A stretch of 59,104 nucleotides of DNA from an uncultured Saprospiraceae bacterium (GTDB taxonomy: Bacteria; Bacteroidota; Bacteroidia; Chitinophagales; Saprospiraceae): NCBI GenBank assembly GCA_938003955.1, contig CALKXE010000199.1:1-59104 (forward strand). The letters run 5' to 3'. The position numbers were made by a program, and so were the translations under genes. The notes beneath the pieces are model-generated. The model did no database searches. It was not told where the DNA came from and was given only the letters and a program-made list of their open reading frames with translations. Below are positions 1 to 10,500 of this stretch, in pieces (position 1 is the first letter of the stretch; each line of letters begins with the position of its first letter).

Positions 1-775
1 TCCTGAAATAGGATCCAAATTGTTTTCTTATCCCAAATTCAAGACCTATCGAATATTGATTGAATAAACTAGCACCTGTATTGTCATAAACAGCATTTAA
101 ATGATATCTAAATGTTGGCTGTAAGAAGGGTTGAATATTCGTAGTAAGGTTATAATTTAAACCAAATCCAACAACAGCAACTAATTGAATTTTTCTGAAA
201 TTCAGCTCTTTTTGATTTGTAAAATCAATTGATGTTTTAGTCAATTTTAGATTTGTTTCTTTTATATCTGCAGATGATATATAAAGATGAGGAGACAATC
301 CAGATTCGATAAAGAATTGTAATTGTTTATTTTCTTTAAATTCATATTTGACTATGAGAGGTAATTCCCAATACTTATGAATCAAAGTTAATTGAACAAA
401 TTTCATAGTACTGCTGATCGGCACTCCTCTAGTATGCCAATTAACAGATGGTAGAGATTCAAAAGGACCAAAGCTAGATCTAGGGTAAAGTGAGTTTATA
501 ATAGAATAGCCATCACCTATCTTAACATAACGAAGCCCTGTTTTAAAATATAAATTATCATATATCCTAAAATTAAAATTCATACCAATTCTATGTGCAA
601 GAATCCCTTTTTGGTGAGCATCATAACTATCTCCACCCCATGCGGATGGAAATAATTCATCACCATTTGAAATATTAGCATAATCAAAACTACTTACTAT
701 ATCAATAGACATATCCTTTTGAGAAATGGAAATGGATGAATATAATAGGCAAAACAGTAATATGTAATTCTTCAT
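1..775 (-). CDS. Outer-membrane beta-barrel protein, C-terminus cut by window edge
   Basis: An open frame runs leftwards from an ATG at 773-775 to the window edge, 258 codons without a stop. The N-terminus (MKNYILLFCLLYSS...SISQ) is a Sec signal peptide of about 19 residues. The rest alternates short polar and aromatic stretches (LYFKTGLRYVKIG, IQPFLQPTFRYHLNAVYDN), as expected of beta-strands in a small PorT-like outer-membrane barrel. No enzyme motif is seen. The start lies only 2 bases from a 19-bp perfect inverted repeat, so its leader RNA would fold. Fold call is from pattern only; the substrate or role is unknown. Confidence 0.7.
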   Translation of the reverse strand, partial: MKNYILLFCLLYSSISISQKDMSIDIVSSFDYANISNGDELFPSAWGGDSYDAHQKGILAHRIGMNFNFRIYDNLYFKTGLRYVKIGDGYSIINSLYPRSSFGPFESLPSVNWHTRGVPISSTMKFVQLTLIHKYWELPLIVKYEFKENKQLQFFIESGLSPHLYISSADIKETNLKLTKTSIDFTNQKELNFRKIQLVAVVGFGLNYNLTTNIQPFLQPTFRYHLNAVYDNTGASLFNQYSIGLEFGIRKQFGSYFR

Positions 776-777
776 TG

Positions 778-825
778 TAATTCGTTTATCGTTAATCTAG
801 TACCAAATTAACGATAAACGAATTA
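778..825. repeat. 19-bp perfect inverted repeat with 10-base loop
   Basis: The arm at 778-796 (TAATTCGTTTATCGTTAAT) is the exact reverse complement of 807-825, separated by ctagtaccaa. There is no T-run after either arm, so it is not a typical terminator. It sits between the divergent barrel gene (start 775) and the toxin-antitoxin operon (start 943). It could be an operator for a dimeric regulator or a leader hairpin covering the barrel gene's ribosome entry site. Confidence 0.85.
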
Positions 826-888
826 TAATATTTCGCATAGCCCAAATGCGGTAATTTGGCTGTTAGATGTGAAAATGTAATGAAACAA

Positions 889-919
889 TTGGAAACCATG
901 GAAAAATGTCTTATTTTTG
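889..919 (+). promoter_or_regulatory. Promoter of the RES/Xre operon
   Basis: TTG at 889-891, 20 bases, then TATTTTTG at 912-919 match the Bacteroidota -33/-7 consensus (TTG, TAnnTTTG). Transcription would begin near 926, leaving a short leader of under 20 bases before the ATG at 943. Confidence 0.55.
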
Positions 920-942
920 GGACATAATTCAATTGGTGAGAT

Positions 943-1440
943 ATGAAAGACGATTATACATATGTTAATTATAATACTCAGAGTGAATCAGTAGCATCTG
1001 AAAGGCTAGTAAAGTATGAATCAAAACACACTAATACGTTTTTTAGCGATTTCCAGATCTTACTAAACGATAAATTAAAGGTAGTAGCCGCTATTCAAGA
1101 TGGCCTACCCAATAGCTATTATAAGGAACTACTGATACATATGCCACTTACGGAATCAAGATGGGCATCTATTCTTAATGTATCCATCAAATCGCTTAGA
1201 AGATATAATGAAGGAGACCATATTTTCAAACCTATTCACTCAGAAAAATTAATAGAAATGACAGAAGTGACATTACAAGGTCTAGAAACATTCGGTGACC
1301 AATCTAAGTTAAACCTTTGGTTAAATACTCCATCTATGGCATTTGAAGGAATAACGCCAGTGGATCTTTTGTCTGATTCATACGGCAAAGATCTTGTTAT
1401 GGAAGAATTGATAAAAATTGACCACGGTATATTTTCATAA
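943..1440 (+). CDS. Xre/ParS/MbcA-type antitoxin (DUF2384)
   Basis: 165 residues. The middle part (about 60-95, with MPLTESRWASILNVSIKSLRR) reads as an Xre-like helix-turn-helix. The last ~55 residues (LNTPSMAFEGITPVDLLSDS... ending IDHGIFS) are the toxin-binding ParS/MbcA domain, with the hallmark G-x-P-x-x-L-L. The stop overlaps the start of the RES toxin gene by one base (taATG), so the two are translationally coupled. Known antitoxins of this family neutralise the RES toxin by direct binding and repress their own operon. Antitoxin before toxin is the usual order. Confidence 0.9.
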   Translation: MKDDYTYVNYNTQSESVASERLVKYESKHTNTFFSDFQILLNDKLKVVAAIQDGLPNSYYKELLIHMPLTESRWASILNVSIKSLRRYNEGDHIFKPIHSEKLIEMTEVTLQGLETFGDQSKLNLWLNTPSMAFEGITPVDLLSDSYGKDLVMEELIKIDHGIFS

Positions 1441-1898
1441 TGAAGTGTTTTAGACTATCTAAGATTAAATATCCAAATCATCTTTCGGGTGACGGTGCTT
1501 ACAAGGCTGGCGGAAGATGGAACAGCAAAGGGATTCGCATCACATATACAGCCTCTAGCAGAGCTCTTGCTATGGTTGAACTCTATGTTCACATCTCTCA
1601 TAATATGATTCCCGCTGATTTAGTAATGATCACAATTGACATACCAGACAATATTAGTATTCCGTATCTAGACACAAGTAGTCTTCCTGACGGATGGAAC
1701 AAGATCAGTGATAAAGGACTTGTAAAATCAATTGGGGATCAATTTATTAACGAAGGAAAACACTTAGCCTTGTACGTACCATCCGCAGTCGTCAAAGACG
1801 ATCTAAATCTACTTATAAACCCAATGCACAAAGATTTTCACAAAATAAATATCATAGAAACATCCCCTTTTCTGATGGACAATAGAATGTTTAGTTAG
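1440..1898 (+). CDS. RES-domain toxin (NAD-degrading family)
   Basis: 152 residues, full length for the family. The three residues that give RES its name are visible: Arg26 in GGRWNSKG, Glu47 in LAMVELYVH and Ser115 in LYVPSAVV. Characterised members (MbcT of Mycobacterium tuberculosis, RES of Pseudomonas putida) destroy NAD+ and stop growth. No signal peptide, so it acts in the cytoplasm. Coupled to the antitoxin by a one-base overlap. The frame is intact, so the toxin is probably active and held in check by its partner. Confidence 0.9.
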   Translation: MKCFRLSKIKYPNHLSGDGAYKAGGRWNSKGIRITYTASSRALAMVELYVHISHNMIPADLVMITIDIPDNISIPYLDTSSLPDGWNKISDKGLVKSIGDQFINEGKHLALYVPSAVVKDDLNLLINPMHKDFHKINIIETSPFLMDNRMFS

Positions 1899-1959
1899 AT
1901 TACAATCAGAACTAAACACTCTATATCACCCGACACCATTTTTCTATATCGAGAATTTA

Positions 1960-3576
1960 TTAATCCTTTATTACTTCCTTATACTTTCGATACTCTGCTC
2001 CCACCTTCTTAAATAAAAACAATAATCCTATCATATTAGGAAATACAAGAGCCAATATCATAGCATCAGAAAACTTAATCACAGCATCTAATGTAACCGC
2101 AGCTCCCAATACAGTGAATATTAAGAATATTACCTTGTAAGTAAGATCCATCGCTTTACTTTTCCCAAATAGATACTTCCATGACTGTAGACCATAATAT
2201 GACCATGAGATAGCAGTAGAAAATGCAAACATCACCACAGCAATAGCAAGAAGATAAGAGAACCCTGGAATAGAACTATCAAACGCCATCGATGTAAGAT
2301 TAACCCCTCCTACCCTTTCTCCAGTAGCGATCATCAGCACTTCATTATTCAAGCTATCTCCATACTCGAATGCGCCAGACATATTGAAGATTACGATCAC
2401 CAAGGCAGTCATACTACATATTACTACTGTATCAATGAATGGTTCGAGAAGAGCCACTAAACCTTCCGAAGCGGCAAACTTAGTATTGACAGCAGAGTGT
2501 GCTATTGCGGCTGATCCAGCCCCAGCTTCATTAGAAAATGCTGCTCTACGAAATCCTTGAATCATAGCACCGACGATTCCCCCTACAATAGTGGCTCTTG
2601 GTGAAAATGCTTCTGATAATATTTGACCTATCGCGTCATCTATGAGACTGAAGTTCATTCCTAAGATTATTAAGGTAGACAACACATAGAATGCAGCCAT
2701 AAAAGGAACAACCTTCTCAGTTACCTGAGCGATTCGTTTGATACCACCAATGATAACAATACCAACAAGTACGGCAAATACACACCCTATGATAGTTCCG
2801 GCAGAAGGGCTTTCTATACCAAACCGTGTTATGATTTGCGCTGCGGCTTGATTAGACTGAAATGCATTACCACCACCAAACGAAGCACCAATACAAAAGA
2901 CAGCGAAGATTACACTGACAACCTTTCCAATTTTCGCGAACCCCATCTCTTTAAGCCCTTTTGAAATATAATACATCGGACCACCATAGACGTTGCCATC
3001 TGCATCAATATCTCTATACTTTACTCCTAGTGTACATTCTACAAATTTAGTTGACATTCCTAAGATACCTGCAACAATCATCCAGAAGGTCGCTCCAGGG
3101 CCTCCTATCCCTATAGCTACGGCTACCATCGCAATGTTACCTAAACCTACTGTTCCTGAAACTGCAGTTGCTAATGCTTGGAAGTGATTTACCTCTCCTT
3201 GATGACTTTCGTCTTTGATCGTATCTACAATATCCTCATCAGATAAGTTTACTTGTAATTGTTCGTTTGTTTCGATGGACTCTAAGTGATCATATTTCCC
3301 TCTCACTACTTTGATTGCTGTCCAGAACTCCCTGATATTTACAAAGCGGAAGTAGAATGAGAAGAATGTTGCTCCTCCCATAAGTATGATCAAAACAAAT
3401 GGAACGGAATAATCACCATATCCAACTTCTGTAAAAACCAATTCGTCCCACCAATCAGCGATTGGCATAAAGGCATCATTTATTTTTTCATCTAATCCTT
3501 GTGCGAAGCATCCATTCTGGAAAATGAATAAAGCAATGATTATGAGTAATAAGTTTCTAGTTGATAAAGATTTCAT
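1960..3576 (-). CDS. Alanine/glycine:cation symporter (AGCS family)
   Basis: 538 residues with about 11 membrane segments. Family signatures include GTVGLGNIAMVAVAIGIGGPGATFWM (split here by position, about residues 140-165), GAMIQGFRRAAFSNEAGAGSAA and the tail NMIGLLFLFKK. AGCS proteins import alanine, glycine or related amino acids with Na+. The protein is longer than the usual ~450 residues because of a signal-peptide-like leader (MKSLSTRNLLLIIIALFIFQ...) and an acidic loop at about 95-130 (QVNLSDEDIVDTIKDE). Monocistronic by spacing. Substrate cannot be told from sequence. Confidence 0.92.
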   Translation of the reverse strand: MKSLSTRNLLLIIIALFIFQNGCFAQGLDEKINDAFMPIADWWDELVFTEVGYGDYSVPFVLIILMGGATFFSFYFRFVNIREFWTAIKVVRGKYDHLESIETNEQLQVNLSDEDIVDTIKDESHQGEVNHFQALATAVSGTVGLGNIAMVAVAIGIGGPGATFWMIVAGILGMSTKFVECTLGVKYRDIDADGNVYGGPMYYISKGLKEMGFAKIGKVVSVIFAVFCIGASFGGGNAFQSNQAAAQIITRFGIESPSAGTIIGCVFAVLVGIVIIGGIKRIAQVTEKVVPFMAAFYVLSTLIILGMNFSLIDDAIGQILSEAFSPRATIVGGIVGAMIQGFRRAAFSNEAGAGSAAIAHSAVNTKFAASEGLVALLEPFIDTVVICSMTALVIVIFNMSGAFEYGDSLNNEVLMIATGERVGGVNLTSMAFDSSIPGFSYLLAIAVVMFAFSTAISWSYYGLQSWKYLFGKSKAMDLTYKVIFLIFTVLGAAVTLDAVIKFSDAMILALVFPNMIGLLFLFKKVGAEYRKYKEVIKD

Positions 3577-3656
3577 AGATAGATTTTGGATTCTTGATTA
3601 ATAATTTTCAAGTTGCCAAAATGGGAATCTTCGTACTCCTGTACCTGTAAAAGTCA

Positions 3657-3684
3657 GAAATGTCTACGAAATGTCGGAAATGTC
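3657..3684. repeat. Three direct copies of GAAATGTC upstream of the AGCS gene
   Basis: GAAATGTC occurs at 3657-3664, 3668-3675 and 3677-3684, with starts 11 and 9 bases apart. They lie 80-110 bases upstream of the symporter start at 3576, where a regulator could bind cooperatively. Spacing close to one DNA helix turn fits that idea, but it is a short motif. Confidence 0.45.
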
Positions 3685-3724
3685 TCTACAGACAAAATAA
3701 TGCATAACTCTGAAAGTCAGTAAT

Positions 3725-4867
3725 TTAAACTACAATCAAGTTTTCTTGTGGAATTCCTAATCTGACCATTCTTTCCTTGTTGTTTGATACTTCAAACAGG
3801 ATTTCCTTCAGTGGAATCTCATGTTCTTGCTTTGACCATAGTCCTTTACCATATACACCATCAAGTATAGAATGGATGAATCTTTTGATTTCATTGTGAT
3901 CATTGATATCATAAGTCTTACCTGTTCGCACATTAGATTTAGGCTTTATCTCTAGCCATCCTTCACCCGAACCTGTCTTGCGATCCATGAATAATTTAAG
4001 TAAATCGTAATTTTTATTGGTAAGACTGACTTCTTTAGACTCATTAACAATCAATCCATCAATAGACAGGATATTATTAAATGATCTACCACTCTTGACC
4101 TTTGACAGTTTTAGAATGATGTCTTTACTTTTGATATGTATTCTCTCTGTGAGGTCTTTCACCCAGCTAAGTGCCAAAGCAAAAAAGATCATAATTAAGG
4201 ACGTCTTAAATATGGCAGAAAATAGTATCTGATTGTTGCCATTATCAGACAATTTGAATATTTGTGCAGCGAATATAATAATAACACACACCGCTGAAAG
4301 CACCGCTAAGAGAACTAATCTCCTCTTTGTAAATGACTCCCATAATACAAAGCCCAGTACAAGAAGCGTAAGAATAGAATAATAAACATCCAACTCACTT
4401 ATCAACGAAATGGAACTATTCGAATAGAACTTACTTATCGTCGGTAATAAAGAAAACAAAAAAGGTAAGCCTACAATTATCGGCCAATATTTTGACTTTA
4501 TAATTTGTTCCAAAATTTTTGGTAAGTATTTAAACCAAGGAAGCGCAAGTAAAATAAACAGACTATTAAACAACGACAATATCGACTTCCAGCCGTTGAG
4601 TTGAATTAATTGACTTTCAAAGAAAGCATTAGAATCAATAAGATTAGGCATACAGTTCATATGAAAAAGCATGGCACCTCCATACTTAGAATCTACGAGC
4701 CCCGATATACTCCAACATAAAATCGAAAGTGCCAACCAAACCTGTCCAAAATCCCCTTTTTTTCTTCCTATATGATACCATATAGACATCAGGCCAAGGA
4801 AAGCAAACAAACATGTTACTTGCTGCCACAACCCAAAATAGTATAGTAATTGAAAGTCCATATCCAT
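3725..4867 (-). CDS. Unknown multi-TM protein with a soluble C-terminal domain
   Basis: 380 residues, family not recognised. Residues 1-235 contain about seven hydrophobic segments (for example CLFAFLGLMSIWYHIG, SILTLLVLGFVLWE, LLAVLSAVCVIIIFAAQIF, TSLIMIFFALALSW). The remaining ~145 residues are soluble and begin with a short amphipathic linker (LTERIHIKSKDIILKLSKV). The segment VSLTNKNYDLLKLFMDRKTG resembles the LT-x-x-E/N-Y-x-L-L opening of winged-helix output domains, but this is inference. The layout would suit a membrane sensor with a cytosolic output. The start ATG at 4867 is followed by a second ATG two codons later. Confidence 0.6.
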   Translation of the reverse strand: MDMDFQLLYYFGLWQQVTCLFAFLGLMSIWYHIGRKKGDFGQVWLALSILCWSISGLVDSKYGGAMLFHMNCMPNLIDSNAFFESQLIQLNGWKSILSLFNSLFILLALPWFKYLPKILEQIIKSKYWPIIVGLPFLFSLLPTISKFYSNSSISLISELDVYYSILTLLVLGFVLWESFTKRRLVLLAVLSAVCVIIIFAAQIFKLSDNGNNQILFSAIFKTSLIMIFFALALSWVKDLTERIHIKSKDIILKLSKVKSGRSFNNILSIDGLIVNESKEVSLTNKNYDLLKLFMDRKTGSGEGWLEIKPKSNVRTGKTYDINDHNEIKRFIHSILDGVYGKGLWSKQEHEIPLKEILFEVSNNKERMVRLGIPQENLIVV

Positions 4868-4918
4868 AATTGCTCAAATCTATAAAGAAAATGAATACTA
4901 ATTTCTGATCTATTAAAC

Positions 4919-7465
4919 TTAAATTTTAACAAGTGGTTTTAATGATACTTTATCCCTGCTTTGGATTTTTATTTGATAAGCGCCTTTTGACAATCCACCT
5001 ATATTTAATTGATGTTTCGGAGAATTTCCACTTAAATCAATATGTCGTACTTGCACTCCAGACACTGTGTAGATATCTAAACTCTTAATATTATCTAAAG
5101 CTTCAATATTCACGAATTCACTTGCTGGATTAGGAGAAAGTACAACGACTAGTTCATCTATTGTAATATCAGTAACCGCTGACAAATCTGATACAATTGT
5201 AGAAGTAGTGTTTGTAATGATTGGGAAATTGAAGTCAAAATATATTCCAGCTCTATTTTGAAGATTATCTCCTAACTCAAGTGTTTCTAGTGTTTTTATT
5301 TTAAATGTAACATAACCATCATTAGTAGCATCCTCAAAAGGAAGATAGATATCTTTAAATATAAAATCTACCGTATTCCCATCCACCTCGGCTAACACGC
5401 CATGAGATGAATTCAATACTTCTAAAGTACGGATATCAAACATTGTATGATCTATAGTGTCCGAAACAACTATATTCACGGCCTCCGCAGAACCTGTATT
5501 TTCAAATCTGATCATATATTTCACATAATCACCAATCATTGATTCGTCTAAAACATCGCCGTTTAAGCAAGTTTTATCATTAGGATCAAACGAATTAACA
5601 ACTTCTTGATTTAGATTTGATCTATATGCACTCACCGTTTGATTCCCCAATGGACCTACAACAGCAACAAAATCTAAATACTCCCCACCCACTAATGCTG
5701 GTGATTCCATAGGTGAATTCAGATTCATCGTGAAGACTATTGATCTTGATTCATACGGAATAAGATCCTCAAAACTCCATGAGAGAAAGCCCTCTCCCTG
5801 TTCGTCCACAATTGGATCGGATGATACAAAATCAATTAATTCATCTTGATAAGTAAGCTTTATATCGCCACCTCGCGTTACATTACCGGTATTTTTATAG
5901 GTAATTAAGTAATCAGCATCAAATCCAGGTCTTGCCGGTCCTCGTGGTATTAATGTAACTTCAATAATATCTACTTCTATTCCTGGCTGAAAACAGAAAT
6001 CTACATTTACTTCTAAGCCTTCAGATGGGAAGCTAACATTTGACTCCACAGGTATCGTCGTAAATAAGTCATCACCATACAACACATCAGGACTAAAAGT
6101 GTAATCCCCTTCTCCAACCCCATAAATATAACTTCCATCTTCCTTTGCAAAAAAGTAACTCTCAGTATCTAAACTATCTGTTATCTTATATTTAGAATAT
6201 GGAAGAAATACGTCAGAAGTTGCACATGCATCATTGTTAACATCTAATATTGACTGACCTTTTACTAGAAATGCACGACCTCCACTTGCAAATTCACAAC
6301 TCGTGGTTACATTATCAATCACTATTCCTGCATTGAGTAATGCAGTTACAAATACTTGCTCTTCTTCTTGATCTAAGCACAAATATTCAATTTCTTCAAG
6401 AACATCAAAATATAGTGACTCCATTGCACCATTTTGTAGTATCAATGATTGAATAATTGAGGTACCACTAATCTCTAAATCTTCTAATTGATAACAACTA
6501 GAAAAATCCAGAACAGGCAAGCTATTTACACCATCAAGTTCAACCGTTTTCAAATTATAACAGCCATTAATATTCAAGTAATCATTCAATCCCAAAACAT
6601 ATAGTTCCTCAAGCCCTTCTAAACCTGATAGATCTAGACTATCAAGTCCTTCTTCTAGGTATGTAAATTTTTTAAAAGAATTACATTCTTTGATAACCAT
6701 AGACGAAACACCAAATGCTTCAATATCTATAAAAGAAGGACAATTCAACACACTAATTTTTTCTATTGGTGCACCAGTCTGGATGAATTGTAATTTGGGG
6801 CAATTGGAAACAATAAAATTATCTAAATCAAACACACCTATTGTTATTGCGAATAGCTCTGGCATTTCATTAATAATAAACTCCTCTCCAAAGTACCCAA
6901 CATTTAGGGTTAGTGTCCTGAGGGAAGGCAGCTCCCCAAATGTTAAAGAGTCTGATTGACCCAAAAAATCTATTGTTTCTAGATTAGGAAGATCGGAAAA
7001 GTCCAATTTGATAACTGATCCTAGTATAAAAACTTCAGTCAACGAAGGACAGTTATTCATAAGCAGTTCTCCAATTACTGAGTCATCTCCAAACAGTGAA
7101 ATATTTGCTAATGAGCTGCAATCAGAAACATTTATGTTTGAAATTATTCCGTCTATTTCAATATCAATATTAAGATTTTCTAATTTAGTCATACCTACTA
7201 GATCCATTTCAAAAAATATATCTATAACTGTAAGATCATTAATGTTTACAAATGACTTTATGCCTCCTAAAGAACTTGCGCCTGAGCCATTAACAACTAA
7301 TTCAGTAATTATCTCTGCCTCACTTAGCTGAATTTCTCCATCTCCATCAGAATCAAAACCAAGACTTAAAATATATGTTTTGAAATCAGCATCATCAAAA
7401 TCGACTATTTGAGCAGTTACAGAATTAGAGAGAAAAATGATAAATAACAATAAAGCGTATTTCAT
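4919..7465 (-). CDS. Secreted leucine-rich-repeat-like protein with DUF7619 and T9SS type A tail
   Basis: 848 residues. Signal peptide 1-18 (MKYALLLFIIFLSNSVTA). Next comes an EF-hand-like stretch with DSDGDGEIQLSEAE (about 37-50), then degenerate leucine-rich repeats to about 390, with recurring NCPSL / CSSL / CPKL units. A carbohydrate-binding-like or Ig-like middle part follows, then a DUF7619 domain (FDPNDKTCLNGDVL... to NFPIITNTTST). The last ~75 residues are a T9SS type A sorting domain (VVLSPNPASEFVNIEAL ... KGAYQIKI). The protein is expected to be exported by Sec, passed through T9SS and fixed to the surface or released. It probably binds proteins or cells rather than being an enzyme. 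Confidence 0.82.
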   Translation of the reverse strand: MKYALLLFIIFLSNSVTAQIVDFDDADFKTYILSLGFDSDGDGEIQLSEAEIITELVVNGSGASSLGGIKSFVNINDLTVIDIFFEMDLVGMTKLENLNIDIEIDGIISNINVSDCSSLANISLFGDDSVIGELLMNNCPSLTEVFILGSVIKLDFSDLPNLETIDFLGQSDSLTFGELPSLRTLTLNVGYFGEEFIINEMPELFAITIGVFDLDNFIVSNCPKLQFIQTGAPIEKISVLNCPSFIDIEAFGVSSMVIKECNSFKKFTYLEEGLDSLDLSGLEGLEELYVLGLNDYLNINGCYNLKTVELDGVNSLPVLDFSSCYQLEDLEISGTSIIQSLILQNGAMESLYFDVLEEIEYLCLDQEEEQVFVTALLNAGIVIDNVTTSCEFASGGRAFLVKGQSILDVNNDACATSDVFLPYSKYKITDSLDTESYFFAKEDGSYIYGVGEGDYTFSPDVLYGDDLFTTIPVESNVSFPSEGLEVNVDFCFQPGIEVDIIEVTLIPRGPARPGFDADYLITYKNTGNVTRGGDIKLTYQDELIDFVSSDPIVDEQGEGFLSWSFEDLIPYESRSIVFTMNLNSPMESPALVGGEYLDFVAVVGPLGNQTVSAYRSNLNQEVVNSFDPNDKTCLNGDVLDESMIGDYVKYMIRFENTGSAEAVNIVVSDTIDHTMFDIRTLEVLNSSHGVLAEVDGNTVDFIFKDIYLPFEDATNDGYVTFKIKTLETLELGDNLQNRAGIYFDFNFPIITNTTSTIVSDLSAVTDITIDELVVVLSPNPASEFVNIEALDNIKSLDIYTVSGVQVRHIDLSGNSPKHQLNIGGLSKGAYQIKIQSRDKVSLKPLVKI

Positions 7466-7511
7466 AAATTGTAATTTAGTTTATCAAAATACTAAGATAT
7501 ATATTTTCAAC

Positions 7512-7547
7512 AAAAAAGCCACCATCCAGAATAATCCAAATGGTGGC
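7512..7547 (-). terminator. Intrinsic terminator of the PKD/gliding-CTD gene
   Basis: GCCACCAT (7518-7525) pairs with ATGGTGGC (7540-7547) around a 14-base loop. Read on the minus strand the hairpin is followed by TTTTTTG, just downstream of the stop at 7567. Confidence 0.8.
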
Positions 7548-7566
7548 GTATTAAAATTCTATTTTA

Positions 7567-10500
7567 TTACTTTAATAGACTAACATTTCCTCTCGTTGCA
7601 TAATCTACTTGATTAATACATGTCACTCTCAGTGTATATGCGTATACATCAGGAGACATCTTCTCTCCCTTATATGTACCATCCCATCCAAGAGATTGAT
7701 CTTTTGTTGAAAATACTTCTTCCCCCCATCTATTATAGATTATAAGCTCCATAGCATCAATAAAGTTACTTCTTAGGAAAAGTACATCATTCGTACCATC
7801 ACCATTAGGAGTGAATGCGGAAGGTAGAAATACATCCACTTCACTACATTCTGGAAGTCTAACTGTAATCGTAATTTCATCAGTGGCAGTACATCCCATT
7901 CCATCAGTCACAGTAACTGAATATGTAGTCGTTTCTTCTGGACTTACCACAAGTTCATCTCCAGTAGAACCATCACTCCATTCATAAGTATAGTCGTCCT
8001 GGGCATCAGCAACAAAAATAATCACCTCGTCTCCTTGGTTGATTGTATCAGTATTTATTCCCAATTGATCTTCTGCATCTAACTCTACTGTAAAGCTTGT
8101 TGTCGAAATGTCGTAAGTATTCACAAAAACACATCCTAAATCCGTATTGGTTATAGTAACAGAATATGTTTTGCCATCAACAGCAACTAATACAGGATTC
8201 CCCGTATTTCCACCACTAACCACACAGTCATCAGGTCCCCAAACGAAGGTGAAACCATCTTGCTCTCCATTAACAGTTATTTCAATACTCGTCTCTTCAT
8301 CCGAACAGAATACTTCAGGCACATTATCTACAATATCAAATTCAAATGGTGCAACATTTATCGTATCTGAACCAAAACAACCATTCGGATCTGTACCTTT
8401 TACGATAAGATCAAAAGCTTCGTTCACTGGCAATTCAATATCAGCACCAACTTGTAAAGTATCACCATTGATATCACACCAAATAAATGAAATATTATTA
8501 CCAGAAGACGTAGCTGTCAAGTTTACATTATCTCCTAAACATATTACTTGATCCTCTATCGGGTTTATTGAAATTTCATCATTAATTGTAACCGTTTTAA
8601 TAATTGTTTCAAATGGACAAATCGCTGTCAAATTTGCTAAAGTTACTTCGTAAATACCTGCAGATGTATATGTATAGCATGGTGCCGCATCTAAACTAAT
8701 ATCATCTGTTACTGAAGGATCACCAAAATCCCAAGATGGAAAACCAACATAACTACTATCTATCGAAAAGCATACTGTATATTCTCCACACTCTGTCAAA
8801 TCGTACGTAAAATCTACTATTGGATTATTCATTATAGCGAACGAAACAGTATCTGTAAGCTCACAGCCTGTTGCACTAGTTGCCGTGAATATCAAATCAA
8901 AAGGTTCAGTTTCGTCCATTCCAACACCAACTGATGGCATATTCGTATCTCCACCAGAAACTAAATGTACATCATCAACCCATGTCCATGTCAATGGGCC
9001 TTCACCTTGGTTAAATACCGTATATAACAATGTATCACCTGGGCAAATATTAAATGGTTCAGCAAAAAGAAGATCATATTCAAATAATCTAACGTCATAT
9101 GATAAAACAAGCTCACCACATGTATTGTCAGTAAATTGAACATAATACGTATTCGATGTTCCTACTAATTCTGTATTCAATGTATCTCCTTCAAACAATA
9201 AAGTCGTAAAATCTGAATCCAATGACCATTGGTAAGTTCCTATTCCCGTCGCTCCACTCGCTATCAACTGAACGTTCTCATCACATACTATGCTATCACC
9301 AGCAATATCAAATTCCTGTGTATCTGCTATCACTACATTGATAAATGTATCTAAAGAGCAAAAATCATCTAAAATAGTTACGTTGTATGCAAAATCTTCT
9401 ATACCTATAACTTGAGCTGTACTGCCATCCATAGGATCAGGGAAATGAATCCCTACTAACGGAGACCACTCATAAGTCAAAAGCGGATTAGGATTTGCCA
9501 GCAATGGAACTGTATCTCCAAGACAAACTCTAACCGGATCACCATTGAATATTACATCAAAAATATTAGAGAGAATAACGGTGTATTCTGCAAATGGATC
9601 TTCACATGATTCTCCAGTGAACTGCACATAGTATGTCTGACCTTGTCCATCAAAACTGGTTTTTAAAGTATCACCTACAAAAATAATTTCTGAAAAATCA
9701 GAAGTAGTTGACCATTCAAATTCTCCAGCGCCTATTCCACCAGCTGCAACTAACTCGACAGACCCATCACAAGTGATAGAATCACCCGAAATACTCAAGT
9801 TATCTCCATCCAGAACTGTCACCATGAAATTTGACTCAATAGAACAAAAATCACCAGTAACAACTACTGAATATTCAGAATCCGCTATGCCTATCAATCC
9901 TGGATTAGAGTTACTGTAAGGAGCCTCAAACACAAGTCCTACTTCAGGAGTCCATGTATACACAAAATCACTATTAGGATTTGACACAAAAGGTAAAGTA
10001 TCGCCGACACAAACCACCATGGCATCTGCATCAAACGAAATATTTGCGAAAGGGCCAGGGATAAATGTTTCTGATATTAAGTCTCCACATCCATTGTCAA
10101 AATTAACTAACAATTCTAAGGTAACAAGTGAATCTTTAGGAACATTGACGTTGAATGTATCTTGATTTCCTGTTAATGTTTGTCCAGCTACCATAATCGT
10201 CCAATTCACATCGACCACTGGGTAATCCGGATTATCATTTGCAGAAGTATTAATAAAACTTAGATCAACTGTTCCATCATCTGGACATCCTATTGGCAAT
10301 AATGAATAGGATGCTAGTGGCACTAAATCTTGTATTGTTAATTCTTTAGTTACTGTAGCATTACATCCACCACCGAAATCGACAACTAATGTTACGTTTA
10401 TCACATTTTCGTCTATCACATCATATGTGAAACTAGAATCTGTAAACATTGTCTCAATCGCACCATCTGTTATAGTCCAATCATATCCTATTGGCGAATC

